Assembly: GCA_964387325.1 (NCBI GenBank)
Contig: CAYLYE010000005.1
Span: 3,186-67,185 of the forward strand
Source of the DNA: CAZZBK01 sp964387325
Lineage (GTDB): Bacteria; Planctomycetota; Planctomycetia; Pirellulales; PNKZ01
Reading direction: 5' to 3'
DNA: 64,000 nt
The notes beneath the pieces were generated by a model. That model was not told the DNA's origin. It did not search any database and worked only from the letters and a program-made list of their open reading frames with translations. This document shows positions 1-9,421 of the stretch, piece after piece (position 1 is the first letter of the stretch; each line of letters begins with the position of its first letter). Both the position numbers and the translations under genes were made by a program.

Positions 1-2791
1 CCTCGACGAAGACCGGATCGTTCAGCAGGGTCAACGCTTGCAGGGGTGTGTTCGTTCGCGGTCGTGCGACGACACACGACGAGCGATCCGGCGCATCGAA
101 CGCCACGAAGCTGGGATACGGCCCACTGCGTCGCCAAATCGTGTACAGCCCGCGACGATAGCGGTCTTCGCCGCTCGACGTATAGTAATTGTTGTCCACT
201 TCGCCCGTCACGCGCCAGATACCCTCGGGCTGGGGCGGATAAACGGGCGGACCACCTTGCTTCAAACTCAACAAGCCAGCGGCGGCCAGCGCGTTGTCGC
301 GAATCGTCTCGGCCGGAAGCCGGAATCGCGCTCCCCGGGCGTAGAGCAGATTATACGGATCTCGTTTGATCAGCGTGTCGTTCAACTTGGACGATTGCCG
401 ATAAGCACCGCTAAGCACGATCGTTTTAAGGAGCCGCTTCATCGACCAATCGTGTGTGGCAAGTTCCACGGCGAGCCAATCGAGCAACTCGGGGTGTGTG
501 GGCGGTTCGCATTGAGTGCCGAAGTCTTCTTGTGACGCCACGAGGCCTCGACCAAACAACTCGGCCCACCAACGGTTCACGGCGACGCGAGCCAGCAGCG
601 GATTGCTTTCGTCAGCCAGCCAATCGGCGAGCCCCAAACGATTCGGCGGCGCGTTTTTGGCCAACGCATGGAGCGACGCGGGGGTGCCCGGCTGCACTTG
701 AGCGCCGAGATCGAGGAAGTTCCCTCGTTTCATCACGGAGGTCATTCGCGGTTGCTGAAGTTCGATCATCACCAAGGTCGTCGGCGGCTTGATCGCGTCG
801 AGTTCCTTTTTGGTTTTCGACATCGCATCGCGCAGCTGTTGCACCTCGGTATCGAGACTGAGGCAGTACTCGCGCAGCGTTTTGGCTTCGTCCTTCGAGC
901 GTTTATTGGCCGATTTCGCCAGCGCCGCCAGCACTTCGCTGGGAACCGTCGAGTCGTCCTGCTTGCCCGTCAGCGCCGACAAGCGGACTCGGCCGATCGT
1001 TCGCGCGCCACCAAAGTTCTGATGCAGTTGGAAGGTGAGGACCGTGCCGTCTTCATAGTCGATTGGCTTTCGCGCGCGGAACGTGATCCAGTGCGGTTTG
1101 TGAAACTCGGGATTGATCGCCCAGCCGCCGGCGTCGGTTTTGCCGTCGATCGCTTGGGCGCTATCAAAACCCGATTGCGTAAAGTCGGCCGAGGCGCCGA
1201 GCAATCCGACCTCGATCGCATCGGCATCTTTGCCCTCGGGCGCGGCTCGTACTGTGAATTCGTTCAGCACGAAGTTGGGCCGTTCGGCGTCGCCACGGCC
1301 GGGCCCTTTGCCGGGTAACGAATCGTCGGTCAGCGCCTCGAGTTTGAAGCCGGTGATATGGCGGAGCTTCGTTCGGACCGTGATCGTATAGAGGTCTTTC
1401 TCCGGCCGATCCTCGGTGAGCAAGACCGAGTCGTCGGGCAGCGTGACGGGCGTGGCGCCGCCGCGCGACTCGAAATGGGTCAGCTCGAGTACGTGCGACT
1501 CGGGGGTGCCGCTCGGCTTCGATCGAACCCGCGCGGCGAGTTCGTTTTCCATATTACGGGCCTTTTCGGTCCGCTCGGCCATGCGTGCTTCGAGCACGGC
1601 AAGCTGCGTCTCCAGTTCGGTCTTCTTCGCCGTCGTGTCACTTGCCATCGGCAACGGCAACGAAGGACCGGTGAACTGCCGCGACGATCCGTTGGGCGTG
1701 ATCTCGACGGCCGTGTTGTTGAAATACGCCAGCAGCTGATAGTACTCGACCTGCGTGAAGGGGTCATACTTGTGGTTATGGCATTGGGCGCAACCGATCG
1801 TCGAGCCGAGGAAGACCGTCCCCATCGTGTTCACGCGATCGGTCACCGCCAATACGCGATTCTCCTCGGGATCGGTCCCCGCCTCGACGTTCACGGTCGT
1901 ACAGCGATTGAAGCCGGTGGCGATCTGGTTGTCGAGCGTCGCGTGGGGGAACAGATCGCCGGCGATTTGTTGCCGCACGAACTCCGTGTAGGGCAGGTCA
2001 CGATTGAAAGCGTTCACCACCCAATCGCGATAGGCCCACATCGTGCGGAAACCATCGCGTTGGAAACCGTTCGAATCGGCATAGCGCGCCAAGTCGAGCC
2101 AGTGTCGCGCCCAACGTTCGCCAAACTGCGGCGAGTCGAGCAGCGTATCGATAAGTTTCTCATAAGCTTGCTGACGATGGCGCGCGTTGACGAACGCCTC
2201 GACCTCGGCCGGCTTCGGTGGTAGGCCCGTCAGATCCAGGTACACGCGCCGACACAGCACCGCGGGGTCGGCCTCGACCGATGGTGACAGCTTCTCTTTT
2301 TCGAGTCGCGCCAGCACAAAGCGATCGATCGGGTTCTTGACGAACGTTTCGTTTTGTACCGCAGGGGGTGTGGGCCGCTGAGGCGCAACATACGCCCAAT
2401 GCTTTTTCGTCTCGACATCGGCGGGCCACGCGGCTCCCGATGCAATCCAACGTCGCAACGCCGTCACCTGAGTCGATGTCAGCGGGTCCCCTTCGGGCGG
2501 CATCCGATCGCTTTCGTCCTCGCTCGTTACGCGCTGCAGCAACGAACTTTCGTCGGGTTTTCCCGCCAAGAGCGCGGGCGTTCCGGAGTCCGTCGCTCCA
2601 AAGGCAAACTGCTTGCGGTCGAGTCGCAAGCCCCCGCGGCTTTTCTCGCTACCGTGACACTTCAGGCAGCGGGCGCTAAAGATCGGTCGAATATCCCGCT
2701 CAAAGTCGATCGGCTCGGCTGCCGAGACCGCGACAGTGGAGCCGAACAGCAATGCGACGAAAAAAAGTCCCAACACGATCGAACGAGACAT
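1..2791 (-). CDS. PSD1-type planctomycete cytochrome c protein (DUF1549/DUF1553), 3' end outside window
   Basis: The visible part is about 930 residues; the C-terminus runs off the window. The protein starts at ATG 2791 with a signal peptide (MSRSIVLGLFFVALLFGSTV). Next comes a c-type heme site, CLKCH, in a PSCyt1-like domain ending in a RMPPEGDPLT-type segment. A DUF1549-like domain follows, with the family hallmark CAQCHNHKYDPF. A long middle part with a coiled coil and a probable lectin-like fold leads into the DUF1553-like domain (NRWWAELFGRGLV, NTPLQALTLLND). This architecture is typical of planctomycete exported proteins of unknown biochemical role, often placed beside DUF1501 proteins. 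The function is therefore only 'exported heme-binding protein, possibly linked to polysaccharide breakdown', and the second half of that is inference. Family assignment is secure. Confidence 0.93.
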   Translation of the reverse strand, partial: MSRSIVLGLFFVALLFGSTVAVSAAEPIDFERDIRPIFSARCLKCHGSEKSRGGLRLDRKQFAFGATDSGTPALLAGKPDESSLLQRVTSEDESDRMPPEGDPLTSTQVTALRRWIASGAAWPADVETKKHWAYVAPQRPTPPAVQNETFVKNPIDRFVLARLEKEKLSPSVEADPAVLCRRVYLDLTGLPPKPAEVEAFVNARHRQQAYEKLIDTLLDSPQFGERWARHWLDLARYADSNGFQRDGFRTMWAYRDWVVNAFNRDLPYTEFVRQQIAGDLFPHATLDNQIATGFNRCTTVNVEAGTDPEENRVLAVTDRVNTMGTVFLGSTIGCAQCHNHKYDPFTQVEYYQLLAYFNNTAVEITPNGSSRQFTGPSLPLPMASDTTAKKTELETQLAVLEARMAERTEKARNMENELAARVRSKPSGTPESHVLELTHFESRGGATPVTLPDDSVLLTEDRPEKDLYTITVRTKLRHITGFKLEALTDDSLPGKGPGRGDAERPNFVLNEFTVRAAPEGKDADAIEVGLLGASADFTQSGFDSAQAIDGKTDAGGWAINPEFHKPHWITFRARKPIDYEDGTVLTFQLHQNFGGARTIGRVRLSALTGKQDDSTVPSEVLAALAKSANKRSKDEAKTLREYCLSLDTEVQQLRDAMSKTKKELDAIKPPTTLVMIELQQPRMTSVMKRGNFLDLGAQVQPGTPASLHALAKNAPPNRLGLADWLADESNPLLARVAVNRWWAELFGRGLVASQEDFGTQCEPPTHPELLDWLAVELATHDWSMKRLLKTIVLSGAYRQSSKLNDTLIKRDPYNLLYARGARFRLPAETIRDNALAAAGLLSLKQGGPPVYPPQPEGIWRVTGEVDNNYYTSSGEDRYRRGLYTIWRRSGPYPSFVAFDAPDRSSCVVARPRTNTPLQALTLLNDPVFVE

Positions 2792-2985
2792 GGCGTGGCA
2801 CCGTAAACGGAGGTGGGAGGAAATCGACAGCGATACCTTGAACCAGAATCTCTCGAACGGACTCCTCTCGGCAACACTCCAGTAATCAACGGTTGTCATA
2901 TTAACATGGCGGATTAGACCCTGCCAGTTTGCAGGCCGCTGCTCCTGCAGACCTGCCAAGTCAGATTGAGGGTGGGCCGGGCAAC

Positions 2986-3012
2986 TTGTGGTCCGCGGTG
3001 GCGGATCCACAA
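2986..3012. other. Hairpin in the 2792-3203 intergenic region
   Basis: TTGTGGTCCGC (2986-2996) pairs with GCGGATCCACAA (3001-3012) across a GGTG loop, with one bulged base. It has no T-run, so a terminator role is doubtful. The rest of 2792-3130 shows no convincing gene; a 74-codon open frame (2929-3153) has no recognisable product. Confidence 0.4.
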
Positions 3013-3156
3013 GCGGTCATCGAAGTTTCACCAAGCCATGCCCCTTGTCGCCACCGCGAAGCGCAACCACGAGCGACGAGGGCCAGCCAAGTGGCAATGC
3101 AATCACGTAAATTCGCGGAACAACGGCTTGACGAAATTGTGAAGATATCGTAATGT

Positions 3157-3182
3157 TATAATATTCAAATACATGAATATTA
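3157..3182 (+). promoter_or_regulatory. -10 box overlapped by a perfect inverted repeat (ArsR-type operator)
   Basis: TATAAT at 3157-3162 is a consensus -10 box. It overlaps the perfect 9-bp inverted repeat TAATATTCA (3159-3167) / TGAATATTA (3174-3182) with a 6-bp spacer, 21 bp before the GTG start of the ArsR-family gene. Regulators of this family usually repress their own promoter by binding AT-rich dyads of this kind. A TTGACG at 3128-3133 lies 23 bp upstream, too far for a normal -35. The dyad is seen directly; operator function is inferred. Confidence 0.65.
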
Positions 3183-3203
3183 ATCGCGAGAGGCTGGTGT
3201 TAA

Positions 3204-3557
3204 GTGCCACACCGTGCATTGGTAACGAAGGAACTGGCCGATTTTTTGGGAGTGCTGTCGCATCCGCACCGCATCCGAATCATTGAGGAATTGCGGGCTG
3301 GCGAGCATGACGTGAACGCGCTGCAAGAAGCCCTGGGCATCAGTCACTCTGGAGTGTCGCAACACTTGATGGTGCTGCGAGCCAACCGGCTCGTTTCCGA
3401 ACGGCGAGAAGGACGCCGTGTTTTCTACCAGCTTCGCCAATCTGAAATCGCAAGTTGGTTGTTGGACGCGACCCGGTTTCTTGAGAAAGGAACCACCGAG
3501 GCGGACGAACTCCGGAAGGCCATCGGCAAGACCCGTAAACAGTGGGCCGGGCATTGA
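3204..3557 (+). CDS. ArsR-family winged-helix transcriptional regulator
   Basis: A 117-residue single-domain regulator. The core carries the ArsR helix-turn-helix (LSHPHRIRIIEELRAG, then LGISHSGVSQHLMVLRANRLV) and the beta-wing (SERREGRRVFYQL). It lacks the ELCVC-type cysteine pair of the classical metal sensors, so arsenic or heavy-metal sensing is not supported. The start is GTG 3204, with a weak GAGAGG upstream at 3188. A perfect dyad overlapping the -10 box lies just in front, which suggests autorepression. The next gene in the same direction, 371 bp downstream, begins an ABC/HlyD/TolC export system that it may control (inference from position only). Confidence 0.9.
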   Translation: MPHRALVTKELADFLGVLSHPHRIRIIEELRAGEHDVNALQEALGISHSGVSQHLMVLRANRLVSERREGRRVFYQLRQSEIASWLLDATRFLEKGTTEADELRKAIGKTRKQWAGH

Positions 3558-3928
3558 GATGCCACGCCTCGGTTTATTGTCCTCGGATCATCGTCCCGTT
3601 CACTGCATGACCTGAACCTTAATCGCCGCAACCTCACCCATTGGGAGTCAACGCAGGGCTATGCAAAAACTCATTCAAGGCATTCAACACCTGTTTGGAC
3701 TCTCGGATTGACCCGAACATGCTGATCCGGCTGACCGGCTCCCAGCCGGGTGACCTGTAGATCTTTTGCAGCGTCTTCCAGCGTGTTTCCTTTCTCGTTC
3801 AAAACTCGAAGCCACGTATTTAAAAACCGAACGGCGAGGAGAGCCCGTCCCAGCTGACTTTGCAGACTTCGCAAAATCGGGACAGTCCTCGTCGGTTTTT
3901 GGATCGGCATTAAAATCGCAGAGATGAC
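3558..3928. other. Intergenic region between the ArsR regulator and the exporter operon
   Basis: No supported gene. The region holds a small hairpin (CCGGCT-CCC-AGCCGG, 3735-3749). Two overlapping minus-strand open frames of 90 codons (3671-3956) look like chance. Any promoter for the exporter operon should be here, but no clear -35/-10 pair was found. Confidence 0.4.
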
Positions 3929-6124
3929 ATGACTGACGAACACGCAGCGATGGCATCGGGCGAGGAGCAGACGGATGCTTCCGTGGACTTTACCGGAATC
4001 TCCGGTGCCGCGATTATTCTCGCGGAGTTGCTTTTGGATGCTGGGCAGGCCGTTGATCGTGGAAGGCTTCGTCGCGTCGTCCGGGAAGCGGTGGATGCAT
4101 TTCCAGGCGATCCATCGTCGCTTTGGTGGCGATGGATCAGCGAGGCCGGGGCCAGTCTGGGTTTAAAGTGCAAGGTTGTGGATTGCAAGCCGGTCGAGTT
4201 TATGGATCTGGCAAGCAGCGGGGCGAGGCTTGTTCTCTATGTGCCGGGACCCGATCCATGGCGAGCCGTGACGAGTGTACGCGGTCGCAAATTCCGTTTG
4301 ACCCGCGCCGTTCCCGAGCATTGCTCTCGATGGGAAAACGCGTCGTGTCTGCATGCGTTTACGGGCAATCCCGGTTCTCAAGACATCCTGCGCTGTGTGA
4401 TCGTTGAGCGTTCCATGGCCTATGGCAACGCCGACGGTGACCATGCCGAGCCGATGTCACCGCTGGCACGGTTGTGGGTACTGCTGCGGCCGGAGCGATC
4501 GGACATTGTCATCCTCATGGTGTTTTCCTTTGTTGTCGGTCTATTGACTTTGGTCACACCGATCGCGTTCCAATCGATGGTCGATACTGTGGCGTTTGGG
4601 CGTTTTGTGCAGCCACTCGTTGTGCTAACACTGCTGGTGATGACTTTCATGTCGTTCTCCACCGCGATTCAAGCACTGGAGTCCTACGTTGTGGAAATCA
4701 TTCAATGCCGGTTGTTTGCCCGCGTGACAGCCGACTTGGCCTATCGGCTGCCGCGAGTTCGCGCCGAGAGCCAGGATGGAAAGTACATGCCCGAGTTGGT
4801 TAACCGCTTCTTTGACATTGTTACGGTGCAAAAAGTCTCGGCCAAGTTACTGTTGGACGGGCTGACGCTGGCGCTCAACACGGTCATTGGCATGGTCGTG
4901 CTGGCCCTTTACCATCCCTGGTTGTTGGGGTTCGACGTGGTTTTGCTGGTGATGCTGGCGTTCATTGTTTTCATTCTCGGACGAGGCACCGTGGCGACCA
5001 GTATCAAGGAATCGAAGTACAAATATGCGACCGCGGCATGGCTGCAAGACCTAGCTCGATGCGTGGTCACATTCAAATGCGACGGCGGAGCTGAGTACGC
5101 TTTAGAGCGGGCTGACCATGTCGTCACCGAATACCTCTCGGCTCGCAAAATGCATTTTCGCGTGCTCATGCGACAAGTATTATTTGCATTGACGATCCAG
5201 GCGGTGGCCAGTGTCGTCTTATTGGGAATTGGCGGCTGGTTGGTGATGATGGGCCAGTTGACGCTTGGACAGCTTGTCGCGGCAGAACTCATCGTGACCG
5301 TCATCGTCGCTTCTTTCGCCAAGCTGGGTGGATACCTTGAGAGCTACTACGATCTGCTGGCGTCGGTCGACAAGCTGGGTGTTTTGTTAGATCTGCCCAT
5401 CGAGCAACAAGAAGGGTTGCTGTACCGATTTCCATCGCGGCCAGCATCTTTGACGGCACGTGGCGCAAGCTACTCGCTACCTGGGGGAGCTTGCGTCTTG
5501 GAGTCGATCAGCCTGGAGATTGGTTCCGGCGAACGCGTGGCTTTAGTGGGGTCGGGTACGAGTGTGCTGTTGGACCTGATTTTCGGATTGCGTAGTCCGA
5601 AGCCCGGCCATCTGTTGTTGGACGGAATTAACCCTCGTGACCTGCGTCCAGACTTTTTACGCCGTCGTGTGGCGCTCGTCCGCGACATCGAAGTGTTTCA
5701 GGGCAGTGTGGCCGAGAACGTGCATCTTGCCCGCCCCGAGGTTGCGCTCATCCATGTGCGCGATGCCTTGGAGCAAGTTGGTTTGTTGGAAAGGGTGCTG
5801 CAACTTCCGGAAGGAATTGAAACGGATCTGACCAGCGGCGGCGATCCGCTCACAGAAAACGAGTTGAGGCGTTTGATGATAGCGCGTGCCATCGTCAGTC
5901 GGCCGGGCCTGCTGCTTGTTGATGTCGTTTTGGACCACTTTTCCGATGAGGAAGCGGTTGAATTGATGGGCACACTTTGCGATTCAAGCCAGCCCTGGAC
6001 GCTAATGGTCGTGACGGGTCGCGCGGGATTACAGCAACGATGTTCACGTGTGATTGAATTACAGCCCGAGGAGTTGCTCCGCGACGAGTCCTCGGACGCG
6101 GAGCAACAGGAAGGGGATAAATGA
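3929..6124 (+). CDS. C39-like/ABC exporter with degenerate ATPase motifs (type I secretion-like)
   Basis: A 731-residue protein with the layout of a bacteriocin/type I secretion ABC exporter. Residues ~20-165 form a peptidase-C39-like domain without a catalytic Cys. Residues ~185-480 form the six-helix transmembrane domain. Residues ~500-715 form the nucleotide-binding domain. Every catalytic motif there is broken. Walker A reads VALVGSGTSVLLDL, shortened and without Lys. The signature is LTENELRRL instead of LSGGQ. Walker B reads LLLVDVVLDHFS, with Val where the catalytic Glu should be. The switch His is Gly (VVTGR). The remaining fold is well preserved, so this looks like a maintained pseudo-ATPase rather than a dead gene. 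Its stop overlaps the HlyD-like start (ATGA). GC is visibly lower than in the flanking housekeeping genes. Confidence 0.88.
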   Translation: MTDEHAAMASGEEQTDASVDFTGISGAAIILAELLLDAGQAVDRGRLRRVVREAVDAFPGDPSSLWWRWISEAGASLGLKCKVVDCKPVEFMDLASSGARLVLYVPGPDPWRAVTSVRGRKFRLTRAVPEHCSRWENASCLHAFTGNPGSQDILRCVIVERSMAYGNADGDHAEPMSPLARLWVLLRPERSDIVILMVFSFVVGLLTLVTPIAFQSMVDTVAFGRFVQPLVVLTLLVMTFMSFSTAIQALESYVVEIIQCRLFARVTADLAYRLPRVRAESQDGKYMPELVNRFFDIVTVQKVSAKLLLDGLTLALNTVIGMVVLALYHPWLLGFDVVLLVMLAFIVFILGRGTVATSIKESKYKYATAAWLQDLARCVVTFKCDGGAEYALERADHVVTEYLSARKMHFRVLMRQVLFALTIQAVASVVLLGIGGWLVMMGQLTLGQLVAAELIVTVIVASFAKLGGYLESYYDLLASVDKLGVLLDLPIEQQEGLLYRFPSRPASLTARGASYSLPGGACVLESISLEIGSGERVALVGSGTSVLLDLIFGLRSPKPGHLLLDGINPRDLRPDFLRRRVALVRDIEVFQGSVAENVHLARPEVALIHVRDALEQVGLLERVLQLPEGIETDLTSGGDPLTENELRRLMIARAIVSRPGLLLVDVVLDHFSDEEAVELMGTLCDSSQPWTLMVVTGRAGLQQRCSRVIELQPEELLRDESSDAEQQEGDK

Positions 6125-7629
6125 GTGACTACAACGGTAACAGCCCCAGCACGGCAAAGATGATCACTCGGCGATCTCGCACGATGCTCTTGCCGGTCGC
6201 CTATAATGAGGCGCTGATGCCGTCATTGAGGTTGGCGCGCACGTCACGTTTTGCCCGGTGGATCGCCCAGGTGCTGTTCGCACTATTGCTGGTCGCGATC
6301 ATGCTGCTCATGTTCGCCCCCTGGCAACAGTCGATTACCGGCAGCGGGAATGTGGTGGCATACGCGCCGGGGGGGCGACAACAGACGATCGAAGCGACCA
6401 TCAAGGGACGAGTCGTCCGTTGGGGCGAAGGTATCTTTGAAAACGCCCGTGTTGAAAAAGGACAGATGATCGCCGAAATCCAGGATCTCGATCCGTCGCT
6501 GCTGGGGAGGTTGCACGAGCAGCTGGCCTCCACCCGAGCGCAATTGGAAGCGGCTCACCAAAGCGTTGCGGCCCATCATCGCAACCTCGAGTCCACACAG
6601 ACCATTGTCGAGTCGCTGGCAGCTCAGGTCACGGCTTATACCGAGGTAAAACTGCAATTGATCTCGTCGGCGGATGCCTTCATCGAGAATGCGCAGCAGA
6701 AGGTCATCGCCGAGGAACAACACTTGATCGAGCAACTCGTCGCCTTCGCACAGGTCACGGCGGACTACCAACGCCAGAAGCAACTATATGAAGAGAAAAT
6801 CGCTTCGCAATTCAAGTTTCAGGAGGCCGAACGGAAATACAAGGAGGGGGAAGCCAAGATTGCCAAGCACCAAGCCTATGTGCAGGCTGCCAAAGACGAG
6901 GTAACCGGGAAACAGCGAGATCGAGATGCCAAAGCCCAGAAAGCTCAGGTGGATATTGATTACGCCAAGGCCATGTTCAGCAAGTCCAAAGGGGATGTGG
7001 CCAAAGCCGAAGCCGACGTGGCCAAGGCCGAATCTGAATTAAATAAAGCTGAGAAAGAACTCGCAGAGATGCAGGTCAAGGTGTCTCGGCAAGAGAGCCA
7101 GATCGTCACGGCCCCTTTCGATGGCTTCATCGTGCAGATCACGCCGAACCAAGGCGGACAGATGATCAAGGAAGGCGACATGCTCTGTGTGATTGTTCCC
7201 GATACCACCGATCGTGCTGTACAACTCTGGCTCAACGGCAACGATGCGCCGTTGGTCGAACCGGGTCGGCATGTGCGCCTGCAATTCGAGGGTTGGCCTG
7301 CTGTCCAGTTAGCTGGCTGGCCGTCTGTGGCGGTCGGTACGTTTGGCGGGAAGGCCATCTCCGTCGATTCGATCGATAATGGCAAAGGGCAATACCGCAT
7401 CCTTGTACAACCAGACGAACGCGACCCAAACTGGCCCGGGGCGGTGTGGCCGGAAGGGAGGTTCTTGCGCCAAGGGGTGCAGGCCCACGGCTGGGTCTTG
7501 CTGGACCGTGTTCCCTTGTGGTTTGAAGTGTGGCGGCGCATGAACGCTTTTCCGCCGGTCACGTCATTCGAGAAGGACAAATCCAAAGACAAACCCAGCA
7601 AACCGCCGAAAGTGGGTAAGACACTTTAA
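6121..7629 (+). CDS. HlyD-family periplasmic adaptor subunit
   Basis: A 502-residue membrane-fusion protein. A cytoplasmic N-terminus is followed by one transmembrane helix (~46-68). A biotinyl-lipoyl-like half-motif follows (GRVVRWGEGIFENARVEKGQ). Residues ~125-310 are a very long alpha-helical hairpin rich in Ala, Lys, Glu and Gln. The second lipoyl half (VTAPFDGFIVQITPNQGGQM) and a beta-barrel region come after it. It overlaps the ABC gene by 4 bp (ATGA), so the two are translationally coupled. It should bridge the inner-membrane exporter and the TolC-like protein encoded next. The substrate is unknown; no candidate secreted peptide was found beside it. Confidence 0.92.
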   Translation: MSDYNGNSPSTAKMITRRSRTMLLPVAYNEALMPSLRLARTSRFARWIAQVLFALLLVAIMLLMFAPWQQSITGSGNVVAYAPGGRQQTIEATIKGRVVRWGEGIFENARVEKGQMIAEIQDLDPSLLGRLHEQLASTRAQLEAAHQSVAAHHRNLESTQTIVESLAAQVTAYTEVKLQLISSADAFIENAQQKVIAEEQHLIEQLVAFAQVTADYQRQKQLYEEKIASQFKFQEAERKYKEGEAKIAKHQAYVQAAKDEVTGKQRDRDAKAQKAQVDIDYAKAMFSKSKGDVAKAEADVAKAESELNKAEKELAEMQVKVSRQESQIVTAPFDGFIVQITPNQGGQMIKEGDMLCVIVPDTTDRAVQLWLNGNDAPLVEPGRHVRLQFEGWPAVQLAGWPSVAVGTFGGKAISVDSIDNGKGQYRILVQPDERDPNWPGAVWPEGRFLRQGVQAHGWVLLDRVPLWFEVWRRMNAFPPVTSFEKDKSKDKPSKPPKVGKTL

Positions 7630-7752
7630 GCCTAACCCATATTCTGCTCAGGCGAGCCAAAATGACTGTAGCGATTGTAGGGAAGATGACGATAACTGCG
7701 ACCGCGTCGATAGGCTCGGCCGTTGGCACACGCGCAGTAATCGTGGAGGTCG

Positions 7753-9381
7753 TTGGATAAACTGAGGAAGGGCTTGGACTTGCGTTTGTTGATTGCCATC
7801 CTGATGCTGCTGTGGCTCTCCGCTGGCTGCGCGAGCGTGGAATCGCCTCGTCATATCGGTCAATCGACCCAACGGCCATCCATTAGCCCGGATTCGCTCC
7901 CGACGACTGGCCAGCTTGTCGCGCCGCTTGCACAGGATTTCGTCTCGGGCATGGAGAGAGCCGAACCGAGTCACGGTGGAGTACAGACAGCCGCCCATGT
8001 AACCGTGCCAGAGGTAGCGGCTGAAGAGCTTCCGGCTCTTCAGCGCAGCGAACTATTGGTATTGCAGTTGGAACAGGTCGTGGAGTCCGTGCAGCGCGCT
8101 TATCCGCTATTGGAAGCGGCACTTTTGAACCGCGACACAGCGTTCGGTGAACATCTGGCAGCCCACGGCGCGTTCGACTTGAAATTGAAAATAACCTCCG
8201 AGAACGGTCCACTCGGCTTCTACAAGACGTATCGCCAGAGTATCGGGGTTGAGCAACCAACATTCGCTGGCGGTTCGCTGTTCGGAGGTTATCGCGTTGG
8301 CCGTGGGAATTTTCAGCCGTGGTACGGAGAGAGACAGACGAACGACGGTGGCGAGTTTCGAGCTGGCGTTGCCGTTCCGCTGGCTCGTAACGTGAACATC
8401 GACGCCCGGCGCGCGCAGTTGTGGCGCACCAGCTTAGACCGCCAATTGGCCGAACCGGAGATCAGGCTGCAACTGATCGACTTCGTGCGGGTGGCATCTT
8501 ACTCCTACTGGGACTGGGTCGCCGCCGGCCGTCGTCACCAGATTGCCACGTCGTTGTTGAAAATTGCCAAAGACCGTAACGAAGCCATTCGTCGCAAAGT
8601 CGAGACGGGCGATACCGAACCGCCCGTGCTGCAGGACAATCGCCGCTTGATCGTTTCACGCGAAGCCAAGTTGATCGAGACCTGGCGCAAGCGGCAGCAG
8701 GCAGCCATTAAGCTGTCCCTGTTCTATCGCAATGATCGCGGTGAACCCCTGGTGCCCGCCGATGACCAACTTGCGGATTTCCCCGCCGCGCAGATGATCC
8801 ATGAAGACTCTCTTACAACAGACATTGAAATAGCACTCGAAAACCGACCCGAGTTGCTCGCACTGAGCCTCGTGAGTGAGCAATTACAAATCGATCTCGC
8901 CGAGGCTCGTAACGATCTTCTGCCGGATGTGCAGGCCGTTGTGCTAGGGTCGCAAGACGTAGGGGCCCCAGCCAGCAGTAAAAAGGATAAGTCGCCCTAT
9001 GAACTCGAGGCGGGGGTGTTTCTTGATGTGCCCGTGCAGCGTCGCAAGGCTCACGGAAAAATGATGGCGGTCGATGGAAAACTCGGACAACTGGCGGCCA
9101 AGCGGCGAATGACTGCCGATAAAATTGTCACCGATGTACGGGCCGTCCATGCCGCCCTCATTGCGGCCTACAGGCAAATCGATCGCGCGCATGAATCCGC
9201 TGAGTTAGCGGATCGTCTCGCCGAGATCGAACGCCGAAAATTTGAGTTGGGAGAAAGCGACCTGCTCTCGGTCAATCTCCGGGAACAGCAAGCGGCCGAG
9301 GCGCAAAGTACCGAAGTAGACGCGATGTTCGAGTATTTTACCGCTCGTGCTGATTATCGAGCCACGTTAGCGCGCGATTAA
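7753..9381 (+). CDS. TolC/NodT-family outer membrane efflux lipoprotein
   Basis: About 542 residues if the TTG at 7753 is the start. A GGAGG lies only 3 bp upstream, so a later TTG (7774 or 7780, behind AGGAAGGG) is equally likely and gives a more compact signal peptide. The N-terminus has a lipobox (LSAGC, Cys26 in the long form), as in NodT-type factors. The rest is the duplicated coiled-coil/beta-barrel pattern of the outer membrane efflux family, e.g. ENRPELLALSLVSEQLQIDLAEAR and RKFELGESDLLSVNLREQQ-type segments. It completes the inner membrane/adaptor/outer membrane trio with the two preceding genes; the 123-bp gap leaves open whether it shares their transcript. Confidence 0.88.
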   Translation: MDKLRKGLDLRLLIAILMLLWLSAGCASVESPRHIGQSTQRPSISPDSLPTTGQLVAPLAQDFVSGMERAEPSHGGVQTAAHVTVPEVAAEELPALQRSELLVLQLEQVVESVQRAYPLLEAALLNRDTAFGEHLAAHGAFDLKLKITSENGPLGFYKTYRQSIGVEQPTFAGGSLFGGYRVGRGNFQPWYGERQTNDGGEFRAGVAVPLARNVNIDARRAQLWRTSLDRQLAEPEIRLQLIDFVRVASYSYWDWVAAGRRHQIATSLLKIAKDRNEAIRRKVETGDTEPPVLQDNRRLIVSREAKLIETWRKRQQAAIKLSLFYRNDRGEPLVPADDQLADFPAAQMIHEDSLTTDIEIALENRPELLALSLVSEQLQIDLAEARNDLLPDVQAVVLGSQDVGAPASSKKDKSPYELEAGVFLDVPVQRRKAHGKMMAVDGKLGQLAAKRRMTADKIVTDVRAVHAALIAAYRQIDRAHESAELADRLAEIERRKFELGESDLLSVNLREQQAAEAQSTEVDAMFEYFTARADYRATLARD

Positions 9382-9421
9382 GGTTGGTTGAAGCGGTGGC
9401 TGGCGCAATGCAAATCAATCC

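Noticed and set aside
2929..3153. 74-codon frame before the ArsR regulator
   Set aside because: No start signal, no recognisable family, and it runs into the promoter/operator.
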